From Neoluteolibacter marinus (lineage in GTDB: Bacteria > Verrucomicrobiota > Verrucomicrobiia > Verrucomicrobiales > Akkermansiaceae), in NCBI RefSeq assembly GCF_014904755.1, contig NZ_JACZFQ010000011.1, forward strand, positions 1-64,000: a DNA stretch of 64,000 bases, written 5' to 3'. Made by a program: the position numbers and the translations under genes. The stretch's first letter is position 1; each line of letters starts with the position of its first letter. Below the pieces are notes generated by a model. That model made no database searches. It was not told the origin of the DNA and saw nothing but the letters and a program-made list of their open reading frames with translations. Below are positions 40,513 to 48,600 of this stretch, in pieces.

Positions 40513-41547
40513 GTGATTCGCATTTGCCACGTCCTCGCCAGTGTTGGTGAAAAGGGCGGCTTGGAAAAAAACGTCATCGAGCTCGCCAACCACCAGGCGT
40601 CGCTCGGACATCAGGTCAGCGCGGTGGCGGACGAGACGATGCGCGCTCATTTTTCGCCCGGGGTGCAATTCATCGCCCATCCCATGGGCGGTGGACGTTT
40701 GAATCCCTTCAACCTGCTGGCCTTGCGCAAGGCGATCCAGTCCGCCCGGCCGCAGATCGTCCATGCCCACGCCAACAAGGCGGGCGCGATGGTGCGCACG
40801 CTGCGGGGCTCGCTGCCGGGCATCAAGCGCGTCGCCACCGTCCAGAACATCAAGCGCAGCGCGAAGCCCTTCCGCGACTACGACGCGGTGATCACCGCAT
40901 CCGCCCAGGTGCGGGATTCGCTCGGCGGCATCCCGGCGACCGTGATCTGGAACTCGATCGCCCCGCCGCCTGCCGGGACGAAGGAGGCGGCGCTGGCAAC
41001 CGGCCCGCCCTTCCTCGATGGCCCGGAGCCGGTTTTCTGCACCGTCGGCCGGTTGGTGCCGGCGAAGGGGATGGATTTGTTGTTGGAAGCCATGGCGCAG
41101 GTGCCCGGCTTCAAGCTGTGGCTGGTGGGTGAAGGCCTGCAGCGGCCCTTGCTGGAGGAACTCCTCGACCGCCACCAGCTCCGCAACCGGGTGTGGATGG
41201 CCGGTCACCGCGATGACGCCGTCGGGCTGATGGGGTGCGCGGACCTGTTCATCGTTGCCTCGCGCAATGAAGGCGGCCCCTACACCCTGGCCGAAGCGCT
41301 GCACATGGGAGTGCCGAGCATTTCCACCAAGGTCGGTTTCGCCCCCGAGTTCCTGCCGTCCGAAGCGCTGATGGAGGCCCACTCGGTGCCGGAACTGGTG
41401 CGCGGCTTGAAGTTCGCCCTCGCCGACGTTCCGGGTCTCAAGTCCCTGTTGGCACCTTCCTTCGAGCTGGTCGCGAACGAGGTCACGTTGGATGCGATGA
41501 CCGCGAAGGTGCTCAAGGTCTACCGTGGTGTCCTGGATGGGATCTAG
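40513..41547 (+). CDS. GT4-type glycosyltransferase
   Basis: A 344-residue GT-B fold glycosyltransferase. Start GTG at 40513 gives the typical N-terminus IRICHVLASVGEKGGLEKNV. QIVHAHANKAGAMVRTL lies in the acceptor domain. The donor domain has CTVGRLVPAKGMDLLLEAMA, LWLVGEGLQRPLLEEL and the EX7E-like SRNEGGPYTLAEALHMGVPS. It transfers a sugar from an NDP-sugar to a lipid or glycan acceptor, probably for surface polysaccharide or LPS. No Shine-Dalgarno site is seen; the start lies 27 bp after the inverted repeat. Confidence 0.9.
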   Translation: MIRICHVLASVGEKGGLEKNVIELANHQASLGHQVSAVADETMRAHFSPGVQFIAHPMGGGRLNPFNLLALRKAIQSARPQIVHAHANKAGAMVRTLRGSLPGIKRVATVQNIKRSAKPFRDYDAVITASAQVRDSLGGIPATVIWNSIAPPPAGTKEAALATGPPFLDGPEPVFCTVGRLVPAKGMDLLLEAMAQVPGFKLWLVGEGLQRPLLEELLDRHQLRNRVWMAGHRDDAVGLMGCADLFIVASRNEGGPYTLAEALHMGVPSISTKVGFAPEFLPSEALMEAHSVPELVRGLKFALADVPGLKSLLAPSFELVANEVTLDAMTAKVLKVYRGVLDGI

Positions 41548-41589
41548 CCTGTCCCGCCGCGGCCGCGCAGCCGGTGAATGGCCGCTGTA

Positions 41590-41964
41590 TCAGAAGTAGC
41601 CGACCCGTCCGACGCAGTTGGCGTAGCGCTCCAAGGGATCGACGTGACGGGCGATGGTGTTGAAGACCAGGAAAACGACGGTTTTTTGGCCCACAGTGAG
41701 CGTTCCGATTTCCACCCGGGCTTCGGACGACTCGCCGCAAAGTCGCTCGAAGCGCTCGAAGATGGCATCGATGTCGCCCGGATCGATGCCTTTGACCCTG
41801 CCGTCGTTGGCCACGCCGAGCAGTAGCAAACCTCCACGGGACCAGCGCATGGTGGAGAACGCCTTCGCGACCCGGAAGGCGTTCGGAACGGACTCCTCGA
41901 ACACCACGGCCTTTTCGTAGGCCCTGATGAGGGCGCAGAGGGTGGTGCTGTCGTGAACGGTCAT
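41590..41964 (-). CDS. Small AlbA_2-like (Schlafen-type) protein
   Basis: A 124-residue protein resembling the AlbA_2 domain found in Schlafen-like proteins. The core is FRVAKAFSTMRWSRGGLLLL followed by GVANDGRVKGID, with the family's GGxLLxGV-DGxxxGI pattern, and later VGQKTVVFLVFNTIA. In most proteins this domain is fused to a winged HTH or helicase; here it stands alone. It may bind nucleic acid or nucleotide. The ATG at 41964 is the start. It is the next gene downstream of the GH43-like gene on the same strand, after 63 bp. Confidence 0.65.
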   Translation of the reverse strand: MTVHDSTTLCALIRAYEKAVVFEESVPNAFRVAKAFSTMRWSRGGLLLLGVANDGRVKGIDPGDIDAIFERFERLCGESSEARVEIGTLTVGQKTVVFLVFNTIARHVDPLERYANCVGRVGYF

Positions 41965-42027
41965 GGCGAGAGCGTGATCCCGGGGATCACCGTTTTCCTT
42001 AGAATGGATCGGCGCCGAGGCCCAGCA

Positions 42028-43620
42028 CTATTGCCGGTCCGGTGCCGGCAGGATCTTGAGGTCGGAAAACCGCGCGTGGGTGTCCACGACGCGCAGGCCG
42101 ACGCTGCCGCTCGGATAAGTTTCATCCTTGGCGGTGAGGACCGTTTTCCCGTCCAGCGAAACGGTGATCTCCGGGCCAATCGCGGTGACGCCCAGCTTCA
42201 GGCGGGCGCCGGGCTTGAATGACACCGGCTGACGGGCAATCTCGGTCCAGCCCTTGCCGTCGGTCTTGCCGAGGATGACGCTTTGGGCGCCCGGGATCAG
42301 GCCGGCGAAGTAGCCGTGCTGGGCGTCGAAGCCCACCGATGGCGCGGTGACGCGGAACAGCAAGCCGGCGTCGCGGTTGCCATCGACGAAGCTCAAGGTG
42401 GTGCTCGCCGTGAAGTCGCTGAAGCGGCCGCCGTCGAGGACCAGCTTCTCCCCGCAGCGATAGGTGTTGACCGGCTCGGAGGGCTTTTTCCCCAGGTCGA
42501 GGCCGCCTTTGCCAGAGTCGATGAACTGAAGATGCCCGAAGTAGGAAAACCCTGCCGGGAAAGAACGGGTGAAATCCACGGAGTAGGGCAGCTGGATCTC
42601 GGGAGTCTTCTCGCCGGACGGGCGGGGCAACGAGGAGCCCGGCGCCACCGGCCGGCCGAAGTCGGGGAATCCCTTGGCGTCGAAGGTGAAGGGCTGGATG
42701 AAGACGGCCCGCTGCCAGCCGGCGTCGCGGCTGCGCTTGGCATGGAACACATGCCACCACTCGCGCTCGTCGGGGCTCTTGACGAAGCAACTGTGGCCGA
42801 CGCCGAAGGTCTCGCCGTTCGCCTGGAAGACCGGCTCGGGGTGTTTCGTCCACGCCGCCGGATCGAGCGGGTCGCTGCCGGTGAGCTCGAGGAGGCCCAG
42901 TTTGTAGGTCGGAAGCCACGACGCGGCGGTCGAGTAGGTGACGAAGGTGCGGCCGTCGTGCTGCAGGACCTGGGGTCCCTCGGCGAGGCCGCGGGACTCG
43001 GGTTTCTCCTCGGTCCGCTCCCACAGGTGGCTGTCGTTCCGGCAAATCAGGACCCGCGGTCCGGCGAGTTCGGACGGCGATTTCATCGGGGCGATGTAGA
43101 GGAACTGGCGGTCGGTGCCGGGCGCGTCCCATCCCGACCAGAGGGCGTAGCGCTTGCCGCCGTGCTCGAGGACCGTCATGTCGATGGCCCAAATGTTGGG
43201 CGATTTGCCGTCCTTGCCGTCGCCCGTCGCCAGCGGTCCATGGAGGGTGTAGGGGCCGAGCGGATCATCGTCGCGGGAGCTCAGGACGTAGGCGAGATGG
43301 TTGGCGTTGTTGCCGTCGGAAGCCGCGACGTAGATGTGCCAGCGGCCATCGAGGAAGTGGAGCTCCGGCGCCCAGACTTCCTTCGCGTAGGGGCCGGACT
43401 CGGGGGCGGTCCAGACCTGATGGCGGGTGCCGAGCGAGGTCAGACGGTCGGAAACCCACAGCGACACGCCCCGGTTGCCCTCGGATGCGCACCAGATGTA
43501 CTGGTCGCCGTGCTTGGTGACCCACGGGTCGGCACCTTCGGCGATGGGGTTGACGAAGGGGTCGGCGCTGAGGTGGGAAACCAGCAACAGGGAGGCAAGG
43601 AGCGTTCGGAGCATGGGCAT
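42028..43620 (-). CDS. Secreted GH43-like glycoside hydrolase with C-terminal beta domain
   Basis: A 530-residue exported enzyme; signal peptide in the first ~19 residues. ATG at 43620, with a second at 43614 (MLRTLLASLL) equally possible. Five-bladed propeller features of GH43: GADPWVTKHGDQY (catalytic base Asp31), EVWAPELHFLDGRWHIYVAA, IDMTVLEHGGKRYALWSGWD (Asp147 as pKa modulator) and LAEGPQVLQHDG (acid Glu214). Residues ~355-530 form a concanavalin-like domain (GLLFRVTAPSVGFDAQHGYF). GH43 enzymes are mostly arabinofuranosidases or xylosidases; the exact glycan is unknown. It is divergent from a second glycosidase gene. Confidence 0.85.
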   Translation of the reverse strand: MPMLRTLLASLLLVSHLSADPFVNPIAEGADPWVTKHGDQYIWCASEGNRGVSLWVSDRLTSLGTRHQVWTAPESGPYAKEVWAPELHFLDGRWHIYVAASDGNNANHLAYVLSSRDDDPLGPYTLHGPLATGDGKDGKSPNIWAIDMTVLEHGGKRYALWSGWDAPGTDRQFLYIAPMKSPSELAGPRVLICRNDSHLWERTEEKPESRGLAEGPQVLQHDGRTFVTYSTAASWLPTYKLGLLELTGSDPLDPAAWTKHPEPVFQANGETFGVGHSCFVKSPDEREWWHVFHAKRSRDAGWQRAVFIQPFTFDAKGFPDFGRPVAPGSSLPRPSGEKTPEIQLPYSVDFTRSFPAGFSYFGHLQFIDSGKGGLDLGKKPSEPVNTYRCGEKLVLDGGRFSDFTASTTLSFVDGNRDAGLLFRVTAPSVGFDAQHGYFAGLIPGAQSVILGKTDGKGWTEIARQPVSFKPGARLKLGVTAIGPEITVSLDGKTVLTAKDETYPSGSVGLRVVDTHARFSDLKILPAPDRQ

Positions 43621-43630
43621 GTGGGGTCGG

Positions 43631-43644
43631 GGAAGTGCTTCCCT
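43631..43644. promoter_or_regulatory. Palindrome upstream of the GH43-like gene
   Basis: GGGAAGTGCTTCCC is a perfect palindrome with a 2-bp centre, 11 bp upstream of the GH43-like start and about 140 bp from the divergent glycosidase. It could be an operator for joint induction by substrate; this is inferred from placement only. Confidence 0.35.
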
Positions 43645-43784
43645 AGCCGCTGGCGACGTGGTGTGCAAGGGAAGCCGCCTGCTGCCCGTTTCCGGCCTTG
43701 CGGAGGTGACGCGGGGCATGAATCGTGAGCGACGGAAAGATTCGATTCGTGGCGGAGTGGAAACCCGCCCGGTCGCCGGTTCTC

Positions 43785-45374
43785 ATGAAAGTTCCCAAGC
43801 TTCTCCCTGCTCCCCGTCTCCTGCCGGTTCGTGCGGGCGCCGTCCTGCTGATGATCGCCTCGGCGGGCGATCTGGCGGCGAAGTCGTGGACCTTCAAGGG
43901 GATCCCGGATCCGGTCGAGGCGACCTTCGTGGCGGAAAAGAACGGCTACGTGGTCCTGACCGGGCCGAATGACAAAAGCTTCGAGATCCCGCTGGTGAAC
44001 TTCAGCAAGGCGGACCAGGAGTTCATCGGGCTGCTCGCCGGGGATCCGGCGAAGAAGCAGCCCCTGATCCAGCCCGGCAAGCCGGTGACCCGGCTCCGCG
44101 ACTACAAGTCGAGCAAGGTGGAAACTATCACCGGCCAGTTGGTGAAACCCGGGCCGGCCAGCGAGTTGCACGTCACCGGCAGTGGCGATCCCTTGCCCGG
44201 CAGCTCGTTCAATTTCATCGCGGCCGACGGCTGGGTGTTTCTCGATCAGATCCCGCCATCGGTGGTGGCTGCCAAGTTCCTGGACCGCTGCCTGGTCAAT
44301 GGCGTCCCCGCGGAACTCGACGTCAACGTGCGGGTGGTCAGCCATGGCGCGGGGGCGGTGATCATTCCCCAGGGACCCGACTTTCCGGCGCTGACGGTGT
44401 TCGACGGCAAGTCGCTCGGTGGCAAGCCGAAGGCGCTGAAGGCTTATGGGAAATACGGCGGCGACGAACTCGACGGTGTCGCGTCGTTCGTGCTCAAGCG
44501 CGGCTACATGGCGACCCTGGCGGAGAACGAGGATGGCACCGGTGGCAGCGTGAACTATGTCGCTCAGGACCACGACGTGGTCGTCAATGGCTTGCCGGGA
44601 ACACTGGCGGGCGGCGTTCGCTTCGTGCGGGTTTTCCCCTGGCGCTGGACCAGCAAGAAAGGGATCGCCGGGGGCATCCACCAGCCTCTGCATGCCGGGT
44701 GGTTCTACGACTGGAACATCGGTGCCCGGTCGTCGCTGGACCTTGATTACGTGGCGATCCGCCAGAAACGCGATTGGCCGGGGCTCGATCAGGACTGGAA
44801 GGAGAAGGGGATCAATCATCTGTTGGGCTTCAATGAGCCGGACCGCCCGGACCAGGCGAAGATGAGCGTGGATGAGGCGATCAAGATGTGGCCGGTGCTG
44901 CTGAAAACCGGCCTGAGGGTCGGCTCGCCTGCGACCTCGGACGGCGGCTTGGGCTGGCTCTATGAATTCATCGACAAAGCGGACCGCGCCGGCCTGCGGG
45001 TCGATTTCGTCGCGGTGCATTATTACCGGGCGGTCGCCGATCCGGGGGACGAGAAGGCGGCGGCGGCGCAGTTCCGCGGTTATCTCCAGGGTATCTACGA
45101 CCGGGTGCAGCGGCCGATCTGGATCACCGAGTGGAACAACGGCGCGAACTGGACGAATGCGCCGGACCCCAATGACCGGCAGCAGCAGGCGGCGATCGAG
45201 GCGATGATTGAAATGCTCGACGAGACGCCCTTCGTCGAACGCTACGCACCGTATAACTGGGTGGAAGAATGCCGCGAGCTGGTCCGCAAGGACGGCTCGC
45301 TGAGTCCGGCGGGAGAGCTGTATCGCGATCACCGCGCGCCGGTCTTCTACACCCAGCCGAAGCCGGGCCGCTGA
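43785..45374 (+). CDS. Secreted GH128-like glycosidase with SHD1-like N-terminus
   Basis: A 529-residue exported protein. The ATG at 43785 starts the signal region (PVRAGAVLLMIASAGDLAAK). Residues ~34-82 match the SHD1 domain pattern (WTFKGIPDPVEATFVAEKNG, VVLTGPNDKSFEIPLVNFSK). The middle (~110-290) is an unassigned beta domain. Residues ~292-520 form an Asl1-like TIM barrel: GFNEPDRPDQ (acid Glu351) and RPIWITEWNN (nucleophile Glu449), with VHYYR between. GH128 enzymes act on beta-1,3-glucan. SHD1 domains are unusually common in Planctomycetes-Verrucomicrobia. An upstream GTG at 43725 is less likely. Confidence 0.83.
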   Translation: MKVPKLLPAPRLLPVRAGAVLLMIASAGDLAAKSWTFKGIPDPVEATFVAEKNGYVVLTGPNDKSFEIPLVNFSKADQEFIGLLAGDPAKKQPLIQPGKPVTRLRDYKSSKVETITGQLVKPGPASELHVTGSGDPLPGSSFNFIAADGWVFLDQIPPSVVAAKFLDRCLVNGVPAELDVNVRVVSHGAGAVIIPQGPDFPALTVFDGKSLGGKPKALKAYGKYGGDELDGVASFVLKRGYMATLAENEDGTGGSVNYVAQDHDVVVNGLPGTLAGGVRFVRVFPWRWTSKKGIAGGIHQPLHAGWFYDWNIGARSSLDLDYVAIRQKRDWPGLDQDWKEKGINHLLGFNEPDRPDQAKMSVDEAIKMWPVLLKTGLRVGSPATSDGGLGWLYEFIDKADRAGLRVDFVAVHYYRAVADPGDEKAAAAQFRGYLQGIYDRVQRPIWITEWNNGANWTNAPDPNDRQQQAAIEAMIEMLDETPFVERYAPYNWVEECRELVRKDGSLSPAGELYRDHRAPVFYTQPKPGR

Positions 45375-45471
45375 CCGCGGGAGCACTTGGGCGCGTCGAT
45401 TGACCGCTTTGGCGGTGATGGGGGCTTTACGGGTCGGGGCGAGCGGGTAGCTTCGGGACGAAATCGGAGAT

Positions 45472-46212
45472 ATGGAAGACACCGTGAGCCGGATCGACAC
45501 CTTGCAGGCCATCGAGCTGGCGGAAGGGGTGGAGGTGCGGCTGCGGATCGCGGGACCATTGCCGCGGGGGATGGCGCTGGGGATCGACATGCTGATCCAG
45601 GGCGTGATCCTGGTGGTGGTGACCATCGTCCTGGCGATTTCCGGGATCGGCCTCGGCTGGAACGTGGCGAGCGGGCTGATCATGCTCGCGTGGTTTTTCA
45701 TGAGCTGGTGGTTCCCGGTCTTCTTCGAGGCCGGCAAGCGCGGGGCGACGCCGGGCAAGCGCTCGATGGGCCTGCGGGTGGTGCAGACCTCCGGTGCCCC
45801 GATCACCTTCGGACAGGCGGTGGTGCGGAATTTCCTGCGGGTGGTCGATGGCATGCCGATGATCCCGTGGCTGCCGATACCGACCATGGGGTTCGGGCTG
45901 GCCGCCTGTCTGGCGACGAAGCGATTCCAGCGGCTGGGTGATCTCGCCGCGGGGACGGTGGTGATTTATGACAAGGTCGCGGCGGAGCCCGCCGTGCCGG
46001 CGCCGCCGCCGATGGATGCCGCACGGCCGCTGGTGGTGCTGCGGCCGGAGGAGGTGCAAGCCGTGGTGGCGTTCCGCGAGCGGGCGGGACTGTGGTCGGA
46101 AGGACGCCGCGCCGAGATTGCGGATCATGCGCGGGAATTGACGGGCGACCACGGCGCTGCCGGGGTGTCGCGAATCATGGCGATGGCCCACTGGTTGCAG
46201 GAGAAACGATGA
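45472..46212 (+). CDS. RDD-family membrane protein
   Basis: A 246-residue membrane protein with an RDD domain: RGMALGIDMLIQGVILVVVT (the Arg-Asp signature region), two or three helices, KRGATPGKRSMGLRVVQTSG and QRLGDLAAGTVVIYD. The ~75-residue soluble tail is helical. RDD proteins are membrane proteins of unclear role, some linked to ion exchange. It is the first gene of a six-gene overlapping cluster ending at the DUF58 gene, and its stop overlaps the SpoIIM-like start by ATGA. The start is ATG 45472. Confidence 0.9.
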   Translation: MEDTVSRIDTLQAIELAEGVEVRLRIAGPLPRGMALGIDMLIQGVILVVVTIVLAISGIGLGWNVASGLIMLAWFFMSWWFPVFFEAGKRGATPGKRSMGLRVVQTSGAPITFGQAVVRNFLRVVDGMPMIPWLPIPTMGFGLAACLATKRFQRLGDLAAGTVVIYDKVAAEPAVPAPPPMDAARPLVVLRPEEVQAVVAFRERAGLWSEGRRAEIADHARELTGDHGAAGVSRIMAMAHWLQEKR

Positions 46213-47177
46213 GCCCGGGATCATTCGAGGAACGCCGCGGATCGGAGTGGGTCGAGCTGGAGCGGCTGATCTCCAGCGTGGAAAAGGGCAAGCCGGAGGA
46301 GGGCGTGGACGAGTTGCCACGGCGTTTCCGCGAGGCTTGCTCCGACCTGGCGCTGGCCCGGCACCGGATGTATTCCGGGCATTTGATCGAACGCCTGAAT
46401 TCGCTGGTCATCCGCGGCTACAAGTTGCTCTACCGCAGCCGCCGCAGCGGCTGGGAGGCGGTGATGCGCTTCGTGGTGGCCGGGTTCCCGCAGGCGGTGA
46501 GGAAGGAGTGGCGCTTGTTCTGGCTGTGCAGCGCGTTGTTCTGGCTGCCGTTCTTCGCGCTGCTGGCGTCGGCGTGGTGGGACATCGACTGGATCCGGGC
46601 CTCGCTGGGGCCGCAGGAAATGGCGGCGATGGAGCAGATGTACGGCGGCCAGGAGGAACAGCTCAGCCACCTGCGGTCGGAACACGGGTCGAACTTCATG
46701 ATGTTCGGCTTCTACATCCGAAACAACGTCGGCATCGACTTCCAGATCTTCGCCGGCGGGATCGCCGCCTGTCTGGGGACCATCTTCTTCCTGGTCTACA
46801 ACGGCATCCACATCGGCGCCGCCGCGGGCTACGTCCACTACGCGTGCAACCCGCAGTCGTTCTGGACCTTCGTGGCCGGGCACTCGTCGTTCGAGTTGCT
46901 GGGCATGGTGGTCGCCGGGATGGCCGGGATGCGGCTCGGTCTGGGCATTTTGAAACCGGGACGGCTGCCGCGCGGGCGGGCGATCGCGGAGGCGGGCAAA
47001 AGCGCCCTGCCACTGCTTTACGGCGCGGGAACGATGACCGCGCTGGCGGCGGTGGTGGAGGGATTCTGGTCGGCGCAGCCGATCCCCGCGGAAGTGAAGT
47101 ACGGGGCCGGTGCCACCCTGTGGGTGCTGCACATCGTGTATTTCCTGTGGATGGGAAGGGGGCGCCGTGCGGCTTGA
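46209..47177 (+). CDS. SpoIIM/DUF95-like membrane protein
   Basis: A 322-residue membrane protein of the stage II sporulation protein M (DUF95) family, common in non-sporulating bacteria. A helical cytoplasmic N-terminus (FREACSDLALARHRMYSGHL) precedes about five membrane segments, with FYIRNNVGIDFQIFAGGIAA, IGAAAGYVHYACNPQSFWTF and HSSFELLGMVVAGMAGMRLG characteristic of the family. It is translationally coupled to RDD (ATGA) and followed at once by the DUF4129 gene. It is regularly found with MoxR/DUF58 genes; molecular role unknown. Confidence 0.9.
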   Translation: MSPGSFEERRGSEWVELERLISSVEKGKPEEGVDELPRRFREACSDLALARHRMYSGHLIERLNSLVIRGYKLLYRSRRSGWEAVMRFVVAGFPQAVRKEWRLFWLCSALFWLPFFALLASAWWDIDWIRASLGPQEMAAMEQMYGGQEEQLSHLRSEHGSNFMMFGFYIRNNVGIDFQIFAGGIAACLGTIFFLVYNGIHIGAAAGYVHYACNPQSFWTFVAGHSSFELLGMVVAGMAGMRLGLGILKPGRLPRGRAIAEAGKSALPLLYGAGTMTALAAVVEGFWSAQPIPAEVKYGAGATLWVLHIVYFLWMGRGRRAA

Positions 47178-48600
47178 AGACATGACCGCGGAGCTGCGGC
47201 CGCGCAGCGACTGGGAGGCGGTGGACCTCGGCCTGGCCTTGGTGCGGCGGGACTTCTGGCGGCTGTGCGCGTGCTGGTGGCTGGGTTTGTCGCCGATGGT
47301 GATCCTTTCGTTCGTGTTCCTGCGCGAGCTGCCGGTGCTGCTGGTGCTGGCGTGCTGGTGGTGGATGCCGGTCGGGTCGCGGCTGGTGTTGTTCGTGTTG
47401 AGCCGGCGCTTGTTCGGCGAACTGCCGGACTGGAAAAGCGTGTTGCGCGAGTGGCCGCGGGCCTGCGTGCGGCGCTTCGGCTTCCGGATGATCTGGGCGC
47501 GGTTTTCGCCGTGGAGGCCGCTGACGATGGCGGTGGAGGATCTAGAACGGCTCCGCGGCAAGGCCTACTCGGCTCGGGTCCGGCTGCTGTTGCGGCGGGG
47601 CGATTCCACGGTGGTGCTGCTGGCGATGTGGCGTGCCGCGCTGACCTTCTGGCTGGCGCTGGCGGCGGTCTACACCGCGGCCATGTTCCTGCCGGCCGGC
47701 GAGGCGGAGAAGTGGAGCGTCTCGCTCGACGAATGGTCGTCCGACTCGTGGTCCAGCATGCCGCCCTCGCTGGCGATGACCGGAACCCTGTCGTTCCTGC
47801 TGGCGATGTCACTGGTTGATGTCTTCTCGACCGGCGCCGGGTTCGGGATCTATGTGAACCATCGTACTTGGATCGAGGGTTGGGATGTCGAACTGGCGTT
47901 CCGCCGCCTCGGGAACCGGCTGCGTGGCACGGCGGGAGCCGTGCTCACGGCGATCCTGCTGGTGGCCGCACCTTCCGCCGCGGACGCGGAGACGACGCCC
48001 GGGGATGTGATCGCCGAGGTGAAAGCGGACCCGGATTTCACCGTGCACACCGAAACCTACCGGGTGCCGAATTCGAGCGGCGGCAGCGGCTGGAGTGGCT
48101 CCGGTGAGTTGCTGGCGACCCTGGGACAGCTGGTGTTTTACCTGGCGATCGCCGCGGCGATCGCGTTCGTGGTGTGGATGATCTGGCGCTTCCGCCACCT
48201 GTTCGGCGGTGGCCGGGCCGGTCCTGCGGGACGGAGGGTCCCGCCGCCGCCGCGGGTGGTGATGGGGATGGATGTCGCGCCGGAATCGCTGCCGGACGAC
48301 GTTCCCGCGAAGGCCCTGGAATTGTGGGGTGTCGGCCGGCGGCAGGAGGCGATGAGCCTGTTGTACCGCGGCGCGATCTCGAGGTTGATCGAGAGCGGCG
48401 GGGTCGAGATCGCGGAGTCGGACACCGAGAGCGATTGCCTGCGCCGCGTGGCGGCGGAAGCGGAACCCTTCGCTGCGTATTTCAGCGGGCTGACCGAGGC
48501 GTGGATGCGCCTGGCCTACGGGCGCAGCGCGCCGGGCGACGAGCGGATCCGCGATCTTTGCGCGGGCTGGCCCTTTGCCCTGAAAGGAGGTCCGCGATGA
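47167..48600 (+). CDS. DUF4129-domain membrane protein
   Basis: A 477-residue membrane protein. GTG at 47167 follows a GGGAAGGGGG ribosome site and overlaps the SpoIIM-like stop; ATG at 47182 is the alternative. Several N-terminal helices (~25-100, ~155-180, ~205-225), a periplasmic loop, a helix at ~320-340 (LVFYLAIAAAIAFVVWMIWR) and a C-terminal DUF4129 domain (~380-477) with ALELWGVGRRQEAMSLLYRG and RLAYGRSAPGDERIRDLC. DUF4129 is often found beside MoxR ATPases and transglutaminase-like proteins. It overlaps the next gene by ATGA. Confidence 0.85.
   Translation: MRLEDMTAELRPRSDWEAVDLGLALVRRDFWRLCACWWLGLSPMVILSFVFLRELPVLLVLACWWWMPVGSRLVLFVLSRRLFGELPDWKSVLREWPRACVRRFGFRMIWARFSPWRPLTMAVEDLERLRGKAYSARVRLLLRRGDSTVVLLAMWRAALTFWLALAAVYTAAMFLPAGEAEKWSVSLDEWSSDSWSSMPPSLAMTGTLSFLLAMSLVDVFSTGAGFGIYVNHRTWIEGWDVELAFRRLGNRLRGTAGAVLTAILLVAAPSAADAETTPGDVIAEVKADPDFTVHTETYRVPNSSGGSGWSGSGELLATLGQLVFYLAIAAAIAFVVWMIWRFRHLFGGGRAGPAGRRVPPPPRVVMGMDVAPESLPDDVPAKALELWGVGRRQEAMSLLYRGAISRLIESGGVEIAESDTESDCLRRVAAEAEPFAAYFSGLTEAWMRLAYGRSAPGDERIRDLCAGWPFALKGGPR
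48583..48591 (+). promoter_or_regulatory. Consensus Shine-Dalgarno before the DUF4350 gene
   Basis: AAAGGAGGT lies 5 bases before the ATG at 48597. It is an unusually perfect ribosome binding site in a window where most genes have none, and it lies inside the coding end of the DUF4129 gene. Confidence 0.8.

Noticed and set aside
43440-45887. An 815-codon minus-strand frame over the GH128-like gene and the RDD gene
   Set aside because: Shadow of well-supported genes; Arg/Ala-rich translation with no domain.
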